Shown here: positions 9,026 to 18,327 of the stretch, in pieces | Position numbering within the stretch: position 1 is the first letter of the stretch | Layout: every line of letters begins with the position of its first letter | From: Pseudomonas sp. Au-Pse12 | GTDB taxonomy: Bacteria > Pseudomonadota > Gammaproteobacteria > Pseudomonadales > Pseudomonadaceae | Assembly (NCBI RefSeq): GCF_021341665.1 | Contig: NZ_JAJTTH010000002.1 | Location: 744,001-808,000 of the forward strand | Reading direction: 5' to 3' | DNA length: 64,000 bases | Position numbers and translations under genes: made by a program | Notes under the pieces: generated by a model | Databases searched by the model: none | Told to the model about the DNA's origin: nothing | What the model saw: only the letters and a program-made list of their open reading frames with translations

Positions 9026-9044
9026 AATGATATTGATTCTTATT
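9026..9044 (-). promoter_or_regulatory. candidate Fur box of piuC
   Basis: AATGATATTGATTCTTATT matches 11 of 19 positions of the Fur consensus (GATAATGATAATCATTATC), counted by eye. It lies about 30 bases upstream of the piuC start, where an iron-responsive repressor site is expected. Confidence 0.5.
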
Positions 9045-9134
9045 GCCTGTGTAAAACCCGGTGACGAATGAGAACGCAAAAACCGTAAGGATAAATTGTA
9101 AAGATTGTAAATTCAGTGCGAATAGTAATGTTTC

Positions 9135-9153
9135 GCAATTGATAACAATTGTT
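9135..9153 (+). promoter_or_regulatory. candidate Fur box of piuA
   Basis: GCAATTGATAACAATTGTT matches 12 of 19 Fur consensus positions and contains the palindrome CAATTG-ATAA-CAATTG (9136-9151). It lies about 50 bases before the piuA ATG. Confidence 0.5.
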
Positions 9154-9202
9154 TCTTTCCCCTATATTCCGCGGCCTCAAATCCTTGGGGAGGGGAACAA
9201 CC

Positions 9203-11500
9203 ATGCCACGCCAACAACCACCATCCGCTGTCAGTTCACCACGCCTGCTGGCGTCTGCAATTGGCGTGGCGCTCAGCGCCGGCTCTGCGGGCCATATGGT
9301 CCAGGCCGCCGAAGACACTCAGCAAAAGACGGCGGGCAAGGCCATTGCCCTGGATGCCACCAGCATTACCGGTGAGGCCCAGGACAACACCTCCTACCAG
9401 GTCGAAAAAGCGTCCTCGCAGAAATACACCGCTCCGCTGGTGGATACACCGCGTTCGGTCACCGTGGTTCCTCAGCAAGTCCTCAAGGACACCGCTGCCA
9501 CCTCCCTACAAGATGCGCTGCGCACAGTACCCGGCATCACCTTTGGTGCGGGTGAAGGTGGCAACCCTCAAGGTGACCGTCCGTTCATTCGTGGTTTCGA
9601 CGCCCAGGGCGACACTTATCTGGACGGTGTACGTGACACCGGTGGCCAGAGCCGCGAGATCTTCGACATCGAAACCATTGAAGTGAGCAAAGGCCCGAAC
9701 TCCGCCTTCGGTGGACGTGGCTCGGCGGGCGGCAGCCTGAACCTGACCAGCAAGATGCCCAAGCAGCAAGACTTCCTCAACGGTGGATTCACCTACGGTT
9801 CCGACCAGACCCGACGCTACACCCTGGACGTCAACCGGCAGTTCCTCGAGGGTGCCGCGTTCCGTCTGAACCTGATGAGCCACGAACAGAATGTGGCGGG
9901 GCGTGACGCCGTCAACTACGACCGCTGGGGCGTGGCACCGTCGCTGACCTTCGGCCTGGGCACCCCGACCCGGGTCAACGTCAGCTACTACCACATGGAA
10001 AGCGACGACCTGCCGGATTCGGGCATTCCCTATGGCTACGGCTCAAAAGCCCCCAAGGCCGCGCATGTCCATGACAAACCCACCGATGGCGGTGATAGCA
10101 GCAACTTCTACGGTCTGAAGGACCGTGACTTCCGCAAGACCCGTGCGGACATCAGCACCTTCTCCATCGAACACGACCTGAATGACAACATGACGCTGAA
10201 AAACACCCTGCGTCATGGCAGTACCGGCCAGGACTACATCCTCACCCAGCCGGACGACAGCCAACACAACGTCAGCCAGTTCGGCACCGTATGGCGCCGG
10301 GCCAACTCGCGAGTGTCCACCACCGAGACCACCACCAACCAGACCGACCTGTTTGGCGAGTTCCACGCGCTGGGTTTCAAGCACAACTACTCCACCGGGC
10401 TTGAGTTCACCGGAGAAGAAACCCGGGTCAGCAGCTACAACATCGCAGGCAACTCCGCCCAGGTATGCAATCCGGGCAACACGCCCAGCTGCACCTCGCT
10501 GGGCAATCCGAACCCCAACGACCCTTGGACCGGCAGCATCACTCGCAACTACAACGGCACCAACACCAAGGCCACCAGCCGCGCCGCGTACGTCTTCGAC
10601 ACCATCGAGCTGGACCCGCAATGGCTGTTGAACGTTGGCCTGCGCTACGACACCTTCGACACCGTGGCCAACACCAACGCCGTCCCTACGCCCACGGTCA
10701 AGGCCAGGAGCAAGCTCAAAGACGACAGCCAGTTCTGGAACTGGCAGGCCGGCCTGGTCTGGAAGCCAATGGAAAATGGCAGCGTCTACGCCTCCTACGC
10801 GACCTCGGCCACCCCGGCCGGCGCCCTGGTGGGTGAAGGCGCAGAAGGCAACCCCCTGGCCGCAGGCGCCAGCACCAGCGACCTGCAACCTGAAGAGACG
10901 GTCAACTACGAACTGGGCACCAAGTGGAACGTGCTCAACGACCGCCTGTCCCTCACCGCTGCGGTATTTCGCACCGAGAAGAAAAACACCCGGGTCCTGG
11001 TCGACGCCCTGACCTACCAGAACGCCGGCGAGTCCCGTGTCGATGGCCTGGAGTTGGGCGCCAGCGGCAAGATCACCGACAAATGGCAAGTCTTCGCCGG
11101 CTATAGCTACCTCAAGAGCGAACTGGTGGAGGCAGGCCTGACCGGTCGTAACGGCGTGATCACCGCCGGTGCAGCCTCGGCCAAAGGCAATGAAATGCCC
11201 AACACGCCGAAGAACAGTTTCAGCCTGTGGAGCACCTACGCCATCACCCCGAAATTCACCGTTGGTGGCGGTGCGTTCTATGTCGACCAAGTCTACGGCG
11301 ACACCGGCAACACCGTGTACGTGCCGTCCTACACCCGCTACGACGCCATGGCCAGCTACAAGCTGACCAAGAACGTCGACCTGCAGTTGAACGTGCAGAA
11401 CCTGACCGACAAGACCTACTACGACAAGGCCTACTCGGCGCACTTCGCCAACCAGGCCGCCGGCCGTACCGCCCTGATGAGCGCCAACTTCCACTTCTGA
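9203..11500 (+). CDS. piuA: TonB-dependent siderophore receptor PiuA
   Basis: Outer-membrane receptor for catecholate-type siderophores, 765 residues from ATG 9203, which follows GGGGAGGGGAAC. The N-terminus carries an export signal in its first 40 residues (LLASAIGVALSAGSAGHMVQAAE). The plug domain includes VDTPRSVTVVPQQVLKDTAATSLQDALRTVPGI and the conserved ...RGFDAQGDTYLDGVRD segment. A 22-strand barrel follows and ends in a terminal Phe (ALMSANFHF), as outer-membrane barrels do. It is divergent from piuC and upstream of the reductase gene. In P. aeruginosa PiuA also admits siderophore-drug conjugates; the native ligand here is not shown. Confidence 0.94.
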   Translation: MPRQQPPSAVSSPRLLASAIGVALSAGSAGHMVQAAEDTQQKTAGKAIALDATSITGEAQDNTSYQVEKASSQKYTAPLVDTPRSVTVVPQQVLKDTAATSLQDALRTVPGITFGAGEGGNPQGDRPFIRGFDAQGDTYLDGVRDTGGQSREIFDIETIEVSKGPNSAFGGRGSAGGSLNLTSKMPKQQDFLNGGFTYGSDQTRRYTLDVNRQFLEGAAFRLNLMSHEQNVAGRDAVNYDRWGVAPSLTFGLGTPTRVNVSYYHMESDDLPDSGIPYGYGSKAPKAAHVHDKPTDGGDSSNFYGLKDRDFRKTRADISTFSIEHDLNDNMTLKNTLRHGSTGQDYILTQPDDSQHNVSQFGTVWRRANSRVSTTETTTNQTDLFGEFHALGFKHNYSTGLEFTGEETRVSSYNIAGNSAQVCNPGNTPSCTSLGNPNPNDPWTGSITRNYNGTNTKATSRAAYVFDTIELDPQWLLNVGLRYDTFDTVANTNAVPTPTVKARSKLKDDSQFWNWQAGLVWKPMENGSVYASYATSATPAGALVGEGAEGNPLAAGASTSDLQPEETVNYELGTKWNVLNDRLSLTAAVFRTEKKNTRVLVDALTYQNAGESRVDGLELGASGKITDKWQVFAGYSYLKSELVEAGLTGRNGVITAGAASAKGNEMPNTPKNSFSLWSTYAITPKFTVGGGAFYVDQVYGDTGNTVYVPSYTRYDAMASYKLTKNVDLQLNVQNLTDKTYYDKAYSAHFANQAAGRTALMSANFHF

Positions 11501-11541
11501 TCCACCGCACCACCTTCCTGTGGCCCCGGCCACAGGCAGCC

Positions 11542-11573
11542 AAGCCCCACGCATTTCAATGCCTGGGGCTTTT
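11542..11573 (+). terminator. intrinsic terminator after piuA
   Basis: AAGCCCCA (11542-11549) pairs with TGGGGCTT (11564-11571), with an inner GCAT/ATGC stem, followed by a short T run. It separates piuA from the reductase gene, suggesting the latter has its own promoter. Confidence 0.75.
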
Positions 11574-11656
11574 GCGTGTAAAAACGAATGCTTCTCGACA
11601 ACACACGGCATAATGCGCGCCGTGTTTCCTCTCTCTGGACGAACAAGGCGAGTGAT

Positions 11657-14188
11657 GTGTTGAAGAAAACCCTGTTCCAGCTGCACTGGTTCTTCGGCAT
11701 CAGCGCGGGGCTGGTCCTGGCCCTGATGGGCATTACCGGGGCGACCGTGTCGTTCCAGGACGAAATCCTGCGCGCCCTCAATCCTTCGGTCTTGCAAGTG
11801 GACAAGCTCCCCGCCGGGGTGCTGCCGCCCGCCGAACTGGTGGAGAAAATCCAGGCCGCCGAAGGCAAGACGGTGTCCATGCTCTGGGTGGAAACCGACA
11901 GCGGCAACGCCGCGCGGGTGTTCTTCACCCCGCCGCCGGGCGAACGCCGTGGGCAGATGCGCTACTTCGATCCCTACACCGGGGAGTTCCTCGGGGACGC
12001 GGTCGGCCAGGACTTCTTCGGCTTCATGCTGCAACTGCACCGCTTCCTGGCCATCGGCGACACTGGTCGGCAGATCACCGGCGCCTGCACCCTGATCCTG
12101 ATCTTCTTCTGCCTGTCCGGGCTGTACCTGCGCTGGCCGCGCCAGGTCGGCAACTGGCGGGTATGGCTGACCCTGGACTGGGCCAAGAAAGGCCGCGGCT
12201 TCAACTGGGACCTGCACGCGGTGTTCGGCACCTGGTGCCTGCTGTTCTACCTGCTGTTCGCCCTCACCGGCCTGTACTGGTCCTACGACTGGTACCGGGA
12301 AGGCCTGACCAAGCTGCTCTCCGACTCGCCCCACAGTGAACGCCAGCGTGGCGGCCGCGGCGGCCCGCCGCCCAAGGGCCCGGCCCCGGTGGCGGACTAC
12401 AACGCCCTGTGGAGCAGCCTCTACAGCGCCGCCGGCAAGGACCTCAGCGCCTACAACATCCGCATGCCGCCGGTGGCCGGGCAGCCGGCGACGGTGTTCT
12501 ACCTGCTGAAGGATTCGCCCCACGATCGCGCCCTGAACCAACTGACCCTGGACCCCGCCACCGGGGTCATCAGCCGTCATGAGCGCTACGCCGACCAGAG
12601 CGTCAAGGCGCAACTGCTCACCAGCGTCTACGCCCTGCACGTGGGCAGCTACTTCGGCCTGATCGGACGCATCGCCCTGGCCCTGGCCTCACTGAGCATG
12701 CCGCTGTTCTTCATCACCGGCTGGCTGCTGTACCTGGATCGCCGGCGCAAGAAACGCCAGATCAAGAACGCTCGCCAGGGCCTGGAAAGCGCCGCCAACG
12801 ATGGCTCGGCGTGGCTGATCGGCTTCGCCAGCCAGAGCGGTTTTGCCGAACAACTGGCCTGGCAGAGCGCCGGGCAATTGCAGGCCGCGGGAATCGCCGC
12901 CCGGGTCCTGCCCCTGGGTAGCCTCAGCGAACAGGACCTGCGTGGCGCCCAGCGCGCGCTGTTCGTGGCCAGCACCTTTGGCGACGGCGAAGCCCCGGAC
13001 AGCGCCCGCGGCTTCGAGCGCAAACTGCTGAACCGCGAACTGTCGCTGCCCGGCCTGCACTACGCCGTGCTCGGCCTGGGCGACCGCCAGTACCCGCACT
13101 TCTGCGGTTTTGCCCGGCGCCTGCACGACTGGCTGGCGAACCAAGGCGCCAGTAGCCTGTTCGCCCCCATCGACGTGGACAGCGGCGACAGCTACGCCCT
13201 GCGCCACTGGCAGCAGCAACTGGGGCAGCTCACCGGCCATGCGCCGGTGGACCTGTGGCAGGCCCCGGCCTTCGACAACTGGACCTTGAAGAGCCGCAGC
13301 CTGCTCAACCCAGACAGCAGCGGCTCCGGGGTCTACCTGCTGCAACTGCTGGCCCCCAGCACCAGCAGCTGGCTGGCCGGGGATCTGGTGGAAGTGATGC
13401 CGCGCAACAGCCGCGGCGCGGTTGTGGATTTCCTCACGGGCCTGGGCCTCTCCGGCAGCACCCCGGTGCAACTGGACGGCCTGCAGGAAAGCCTCGAACA
13501 AGCCCTGGGCAGCCGCCAGCTCCCGGACATCCGCAGTCATCTGGTAGGCCTGCATGCCCAGGCCCTGGTGGACGCCCTGGTGCCCTTGAGCATGCGCGAG
13601 TACTCCATCGCCTCGATTGCCGCCGATGGTTGCCTGGAGTTACTGGTGCGTCAGGAATGCCACCCCGATGGCAGCCTGGGAATTGGTTCCGGCTGGCTCA
13701 CCGAGCACGCCGCGGTGGGTTCGAGCATCAGCCTGCGGGTACGCCGCAACAGCGGCTTCCACTTACCGGCCGAACCTCGCCCGCTGATCTTGCTGGGCAA
13801 CGGCACCGGGCTGGCCGGCTTGCGCAGCCTGCTCAAGGCACGCATAGCCGACGGCCAGCAACGCAACTGGCTGATCTTTGGCGAGCGCAATGCCGAGCAT
13901 GACTTCTACTGCAAGGATGAACTGCAGGAGTGGCGCACCCGTGGCGACCTGACCCGCCTGGACCTGGCGTTCTCGCGGGACCAGGCCGAGAAGGTCTACG
14001 TCCAGGATCGCCTGCGCCAAGCGGCCGACGAACTGAAAAAATGGCTGGCCGACGGCGCCGCGATCTACATCTGCGGCAGCTTGCAGGGCATGGCTTCGGG
14101 GGTGGACCAGGTGCTCAACGAGGTGCTGGGTGCAGACCACGTCGAACGCCTGATCGAGCAAGGGCGCTATCGCCGCGACGTTTACTGA
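11657..14188 (+). CDS. piuB: PiuB-like PepSY membrane / flavodoxin / sulfite-reductase flavoprotein fusion
   Basis: Large membrane flavoprotein of about 843 residues, probably supplying electrons for reductive iron release. The N-terminal ~370 residues are a PepSY-associated membrane domain: helix [23 protein letters not shown], the His-rich helix [12 protein letters not shown], and further helices ending in [22 protein letters not shown]. Next comes a flavodoxin-like domain ([14 protein letters not shown]... [10 protein letters not shown]), then a CysJ/P450-reductase-like FAD and NADPH module ([39 protein letters not shown]). GTG 11657 is preferred, eight bases after AAGG; the ATG at 11588 would add residues without family likeness. 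The position equals PA4513. Confidence 0.88.
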   Translation: MLKKTLFQLHWFFGISAGLVLALMGITGATVSFQDEILRALNPSVLQVDKLPAGVLPPAELVEKIQAAEGKTVSMLWVETDSGNAARVFFTPPPGERRGQMRYFDPYTGEFLGDAVGQDFFGFMLQLHRFLAIGDTGRQITGACTLILIFFCLSGLYLRWPRQVGNWRVWLTLDWAKKGRGFNWDLHAVFGTWCLLFYLLFALTGLYWSYDWYREGLTKLLSDSPHSERQRGGRGGPPPKGPAPVADYNALWSSLYSAAGKDLSAYNIRMPPVAGQPATVFYLLKDSPHDRALNQLTLDPATGVISRHERYADQSVKAQLLTSVYALHVGSYFGLIGRIALALASLSMPLFFITGWLLYLDRRRKKRQIKNARQGLESAANDGSAWLIGFASQSGFAEQLAWQSAGQLQAAGIAARVLPLGSLSEQDLRGAQRALFVASTFGDGEAPDSARGFERKLLNRELSLPGLHYAVLGLGDRQYPHFCGFARRLHDWLANQGASSLFAPIDVDSGDSYALRHWQQQLGQLTGHAPVDLWQAPAFDNWTLKSRSLLNPDSSGSGVYLLQLLAPSTSSWLAGDLVEVMPRNSRGAVVDFLTGLGLSGSTPVQLDGLQESLEQALGSRQLPDIRSHLVGLHAQALVDALVPLSMREYSIASIAADGCLELLVRQECHPDGSLGIGSGWLTEHAAVGSSISLRVRRNSGFHLPAEPRPLILLGNGTGLAGLRSLLKARIADGQQRNWLIFGERNAEHDFYCKDELQEWRTRGDLTRLDLAFSRDQAEKVYVQDRLRQAADELKKWLADGAAIYICGSLQGMASGVDQVLNEVLGADHVERLIEQGRYRRDVY

Positions 14189-14192
14189 GCCA

Positions 14193-14220
14193 TTGGCGAG
14201 GGGGCTTGCTCCCTCGCTAC
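14193..14220. repeat. single REP element
   Basis: TTGGCGAGGGGGCTTGCTCC at 14193-14212 and its continuation are a one-arm version of the REP sequence seen at 5059 and 15901. It lies directly after the reductase stop and may protect or end the transcript. Confidence 0.6.
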
Positions 14221-14268
14221 ACAACAGCTATCGGTGGCTGAGGCCAGGACCGTGGGGTCTATATTTTC

Positions 14269-15616
14269 TTTCTTGGCTGCCTATACGGCAGTGAACTTCT
14301 TCGATGATCGCGTCGCTGGCGTTGAGCTTTTCTGAGCTGCCTACACGGCAGTGAACCGACAGGCTGCAGGTGGTCCCGCTGTCGTCGATTTCTGAGCTGC
14401 CTACACGGCAGTGAACAAGACGGCAAACCGGTTTACGTGCACGACGATTTTCTGAGCTGCCTACACGGCAGTGAACGCGCGGCGCCGAGCCATCATATGA
14501 GACTGGCGTTTCTGAGCTGCCTACACGGCAGTGAACATCTTGCGCGACATTCGCAACGTTCAGCCCGATTTCTGAGCTGCCTACACGGCAGTGAACCCCG
14601 AGCCGTCAACCTGTTGGCAGCGGGAACATTTCTGAGCTGCCTACACGGCAGTGAACTTGGCCATCGCGACGTGCAACGCCGTTGTGCCTTTCTGAGCTGC
14701 CTACACGGCAGTGAACGGGATCTCGGTCAGCTGTACGCCACCCTCGCCTTTCTGAGCTGCCTACACGGCAGTGAACGTGCAGCGCCGAGGTCTGCTCAGC
14801 GATGAATTTTTCTGAGCTGCCTACACGGCAGTGAACTGCGTAAGGCCATTATTGCCCATGCCACTATATTTCTGAGCTGCCTACACGGCAGTGAACCTGC
14901 TGGGCTGAATGGGTCATGAGCTGGCCCTTTTCTGAGCTGCCTACACGGCAGTGAACATCGCGTCAGCGACAACTTGCGCCTGGCTTTTTTTCTGAGCTGC
15001 CTACACGGCAGTGAACGGCTGCTCGAGTTTCATTATTCGCTTCCTGCTTTTCTGAGCTGCCTACACGGCAGTGAACACACATCTAGCCCAGCAAACACAA
15101 TGGCTTGTTTTCTGAGCTGCCTACACGGCAGTGAACGTTGGGGTCAATTGAAATGAGCAAGCCCGACTTTTCTGAGCTGCCTACACGGCAGTGAACGCGC
15201 TCTCATGCGCCCGCAGCGGCTGCTTCTTTTTCTGAGCTGCCTACACGGCAGTGAACCGGCTGCGCGCCCGGGTTGTCCTGGACGGCAATTTCTGAGCTGC
15301 CTACACGGCAGTGAACCACTGGTTTGGGAGTGCGTGAAGTGCGTCGATTTTCTGAGCTGCCTACACGGCAGTGAACAGAAAGCATCCCGCTCTCGATCGC
15401 AGCGAGTTTTTCTGAGCTGCCTACACGGCAGTGAACCCAATTCAGCAACGGGTGGAGGGGCTGGTGGTTTTCTGAGCTGCCTACACGGCAGTGAACGCTG
15501 CTGATAGGTTACTTCGCCTGACTGGTCATTTCTGAGCTGCCTACACGGCAGTGAACCGCATGCTGAACGAGATGGTGCGCATGGACATTTTCTGAGCTGC
15601 CTACACGGCAGTGAAC
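14269..15616 (-). CRISPR. type I-F CRISPR array 1, 23 repeats, 22 spacers
   Basis: Repeats of 28 bases recur at an exact 60-base period, with 22 spacers of 32 bases. On the plus strand the repeat starts TTTCTGAGCTGC and ends CTACACGGCAGTGAAC. The crRNA sense is the minus strand, because the I-F repeat has a CTGCC/GGCAG hairpin followed by an 8-base 5' handle, here CUCAGAAA rather than the usual CUAAGAAA. The repeat at 14269-14296 is degenerate (TTTCTTGGCTGCCTATACGG...), marking the leader-distal end; the leader is at 15617 onward. Apparent proteins crossing the array are artefacts of a period divisible by three. The array is 4 kb from the cas genes. Confidence 0.98.
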
Positions 15617-15760
15617 TAGAGCTCTCTCCCCCTAACCCCAAGATTTTAAAGAGAGATATAGCTCGACAGCACATTTAACCCTCTTTTTATTGCCCTCTGT
15701 AACTGCTTGATTTTACAAGGAGCATCCCACCGGCTCAAAAAGAGGGTCAGCAGCATAGGG
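15617..15760 (-). promoter_or_regulatory. leader of CRISPR array 1 with IHF site inside an inverted repeat
   Basis: The leader directs transcription and spacer integration on the minus strand. A perfect IHF consensus match TAACTGCTTGATT is at 15700-15712, 83 bases from the first repeat. It lies between complementary arms CCCTCTTTTT (15679-15688) and AAAAAGAGGG (15737-15746). The same layout recurs in the leaders of arrays 2 and 3 at nearly identical spacing. Confidence 0.8.
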
Positions 15761-15900
15761 CCAGATCATGGCATTCAGATTATCTGAGCACATGAGGTTT
15801 AGCCTGGATTTCTCCGAAGGCGGGGACCGCTGGCTAGCGATGGGCTCTGTGTTGGAGGCGGCCTGCTACCGCCATAGCCGAGGGTGCTGAAAAGAGGGCT

Positions 15901-16031
15901 GTGGCGAGGGAGCTTGCTCCCGCTCGGCTGCGCAGCAGCCGTAACTCCTGAGTGCGAGGTCTGTCTGACAGGCTGCAATGGCTGGCCTTGGGCGCGCTGC
16001 GCACGCCAGCGGGAGCAAGCTCCCTCGCCAC
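15901..16031. repeat. REPIN (paired inverted REP elements)
   Basis: GTGGCGAGGGAGCTTGCTCC begins at 15901 and its inverted partner ends CTCGCCAC at 16031, with about 80 bases between the arms. It matches the REPIN at 5059 but has a different spacer. It interrupts the stretch between the array 1 leader and the DUF6124 remnant, which in the array 3 copy is shorter and carries only a small REP. Confidence 0.88.
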
Positions 16032-16084
16032 AATAAGCAGTCTGCCAGTGCTAGCCCCTCGCCACAGTCGGTGCTTTGGCTACA

Positions 16085-16260
16085 TCAACCGGGAGCGTGA
16101 CGATTACCGTCGAGCAAGGCATCGACCACGCCATGGGCCATTTCCACCGAATGCACCAAGGACCAGATCAAGCCAAGTTCGATGCCACTGGCATGCTCGG
16201 TGATCTCGTCGGACACCTCCTCGGCCGCCTTGAGCAGCATGGAAACATGGAGGCGCTAAT
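16085..16260 (-). pseudogene. truncated copy of the DUF6124-like gene
   Basis: Reads LHVSMLLKAAEEVSDEITEH and on to a stop at 16085, matching about 57 C-terminal residues of the intact protein at 29928-30308 with few changes. A TAG stop precedes the fragment in frame, and the N-terminal half is missing. The upstream flank of the intact gene resumes at about 16262, so an internal deletion removed the start. It is evidence that the array-leader-gene block was duplicated. Confidence 0.85.
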
Positions 16261-16475
16261 GCCAGGAAGGACGGCGAAGGGGGAACCGGTGCGCCCGAAG
16301 GCGCCCCCACGCACAGCCGCCATGACAGAACACCGCATACGTTGCTTGCGTCCGACCCGGGCTGCTAGTCCCGATCACCGATAGGCAGTGACAAGCCGAG
16401 GCTAGTCAGCCGGGTAGGTAGCCGCAGGCGCCAAGGAGTGCCCCGGAAACGCCTTACAAAAGAAAGAGACTCGAC
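16098..16475. repeat. duplicated flank, copy A (partner 29940-30615)
   Basis: Two blocks match 29940-30615 in the same orientation. The first covers the 3' end of the DUF6124-like gene. The second shares CAAGGAGTG...CGGAAACGCCTTACAAAAGAAAGAGACT (in pieces) and the GCCGAG-CTAGTGAGCCG-type segment upstream of the gene. About 300 bases present in the right copy are missing here. Direct orientation means recombination between the copies could delete array 2, the cas genes and array 3. Confidence 0.8.
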
Positions 16476-16613
16476 CGACTGTTGCCACTGCCAAAGGCTG
16501 CAACAAGCCGGGACGCAGCCTGTAATAACGACTGCCCCGGATTGAACGACAAGGAGAAAAGGCAAGCCAGGCTTGAGGCCGGCTTCTACGGGGCGTGGTG
16601 TGGGCGGGAACGC

Positions 16614-18155
16614 CTACACCGGCTGCAGTTTTTGCTCGTACACCGCCACGCCATCCAGGTCCCGCAGGATCACGCTCAGCTCGGCGCTCTGCCCGTCAAT
16701 CTGCACTTCGCCAAAGAACTGGAAGCCGGCAAAGGGCGAGGTGTTCTGCGCCGGCGGCGCCTTCTGGAACACCACGTCCGGGCCGAAGGTCTTGTCCAGC
16801 ACATTGGGCCCGAAACTCCCGGCATTCAGGGGGCCTGCAACAAACTCCCAGAACGGCTCGAAATCCTGGAACGCCGCGCGATCCGGGTGGTAATGGTGGG
16901 CCGCGCAGTAATGCACATCGGCCGTCAGCCACACATGGTTGCGCACCTGGTGCTTGCGCAGGTGCGCCAGCAGTTCGGCAATCTCCAGCTCACGCCCCTG
17001 GGCCGGTCCCGGGTCACCGTTGGCAATCGCCTCCCAGCGCGCCACGCCCGGGCTGACCTCGCCATCCGGCACACCCAGGCCAATCGGCATGTCCGCCGCC
17101 ACCACTTTCCACTGGGCCGAAGAGTCCTTGAGTTCGCGCTTCAACCAATCCAGCTGTTCACGGCCCAGGAAGGGTTTCGCGCCACCGAGGTTGTCATCGT
17201 TGGCGCCGCGATAACTGCGCATGTCCAGCACGAAAACATCCAGCAGCGGCCCATAGCTGAGCTTGCGGTAAATCCGCCCGCCGCCATCGGCGCTCTGCCG
17301 GCGCATCGGCGCATACTCCAGCCACGCCTGACGCGCGCGGCCCACCAGGGTCTGGATGTCCTTGACCGCGTAGCGCTCGTCCAACTGCTTGCCGGGCGAC
17401 CAGTTGTTGACCACCTCATGGTCGTCCCACTGCCAGATCTGCGGCACCTCGGCGTTGAAGCGGCGCAGGTTGTCGTCCATCAGGTTGTAGCGGTAGTTGC
17501 CCCGGTACTCGTCCAGGGTTTCAGCCACCTTGCTCTTGGCCTCGGTGGTGATATTGCGCCAGATGCGCCCGTCCTCCACGGTCAACTGCGCCGGCACCGG
17601 GCCGTCGGCGTAGATGGTGTCGCCGCTGTGGATAAAGAAGTCCGGCAAGCGCAGGCGCATGGCCTCATAGATACGCATGCCACCGATGTCCGGGTTGATG
17701 CCGAAGCCCTGGCCCACCGTGTCACCGCTCCAGACAAAACGGATGTCCCGGCGTTGCGTCGGCGCACTGCGCAAATGGCCGAACCACGGCTCACTGGCCA
17801 CACCGCTCTGGGCGTCCTCGAAGGTCACCCGATAAAAGATCGCCTGATCGGCCGGCAACCCGGTCAACTCCACCCGCGCCGTGAAGTCGGTCCGCGCATC
17901 GGCCAGGGGCGAGATGAAACGCCGGGGGTTGCTGAACATGCTTCGCGTGTCCCACTCCACCACCATCCGCGCCGGGCGATCGCTGCGGCTCCAGATCATC
18001 GCCTTATCCCCCAGCAGATCCCCGGACTGCACCCCATCGGTGAGCTGCGGCCGATCCTTGACCGACGCAATCACCGCCGGCGCCAGGCTCGGCAGCAACA
18101 GCCCCGCCCCGGCGATTTGCATGATCCGACGACGGCCGAGGTTGAACTCGCTCAT
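16614..18155 (-). CDS. phoD: PhoD-like alkaline phosphatase/phosphodiesterase, Tat-exported
   Basis: Secreted metallophosphoesterase that releases phosphate from mono- or diesters, 513 residues from ATG 18155. The N-terminus has a twin-arginine signal (GRRRIMQIAGAGLLLPSLAPAVIA). The PhoD metal-site motifs are visible: FVWSGDTVGQGFGINPD, FFIHSGDTIYADGP, QIWQWDDHEVVNNW and WLTADVHYCAAHHYHP. The start is chosen because it gives a complete Tat signal; the longer frame to 18185 adds ten residues without a ribosome binding site. PhoD genes are usually under PhoB control; I did not find a convincing Pho box. It lies between arrays 1 and 2 and is unrelated to CRISPR function. Confidence 0.92.
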   Translation of the reverse strand: MSEFNLGRRRIMQIAGAGLLLPSLAPAVIASVKDRPQLTDGVQSGDLLGDKAMIWSRSDRPARMVVEWDTRSMFSNPRRFISPLADARTDFTARVELTGLPADQAIFYRVTFEDAQSGVASEPWFGHLRSAPTQRRDIRFVWSGDTVGQGFGINPDIGGMRIYEAMRLRLPDFFIHSGDTIYADGPVPAQLTVEDGRIWRNITTEAKSKVAETLDEYRGNYRYNLMDDNLRRFNAEVPQIWQWDDHEVVNNWSPGKQLDERYAVKDIQTLVGRARQAWLEYAPMRRQSADGGGRIYRKLSYGPLLDVFVLDMRSYRGANDDNLGGAKPFLGREQLDWLKRELKDSSAQWKVVAADMPIGLGVPDGEVSPGVARWEAIANGDPGPAQGRELEIAELLAHLRKHQVRNHVWLTADVHYCAAHHYHPDRAAFQDFEPFWEFVAGPLNAGSFGPNVLDKTFGPDVVFQKAPPAQNTSPFAGFQFFGEVQIDGQSAELSVILRDLDGVAVYEQKLQPV

Positions 18156-18267
18156 GGTGACTCCCTGACAATGGTCAAAAGGCAACCTTAGTCAGCGGGG
18201 ATGAAGGGGGTGTGACAGGACAGTGGCGAGGCGTGACCTGGCTCAACCGAGTGCTCTTGAGTCGCTC

Positions 18268-18295
18268 TTTTTCAATGGTTTGCACGGCAGTGCCT
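18268..18295 (-). repeat. decayed CRISPR repeat beyond the distal end of array 2
   Basis: Exactly 60 bases before the first recognisable repeat of array 2, a 28-base stretch keeps 17 of 28 repeat positions, including the block CACGGCAGTG. The exact phase argues that it is a fossil repeat whose adjacent spacer (18296-18327) is also fading. Confidence 0.7.
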
Positions 18296-18327
18296 CCCCA
18301 GCAATGACGGTCAGTCGGGACGTAGCA

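Noticed and set aside
10043..12640. 865-residue minus-strand frame across piuA and the reductase gene
   Set aside because: Antisense to two well-supported genes and rich in G, A, V, Q and H as such shadows are.
14437..15674. Long frames on both strands through array 1 with repeating FLSCLHGSE or SLPCRQLR peptides
   Set aside because: The 60-base CRISPR period is divisible by three, so any frame free of stops in the repeat gives a periodic peptide. There is no ribosome binding site and the DNA is an array.
16482..18191. 569-residue plus-strand frame
   Set aside because: Antisense of the phoD-like gene, which has a Tat signal and metal-binding motifs.
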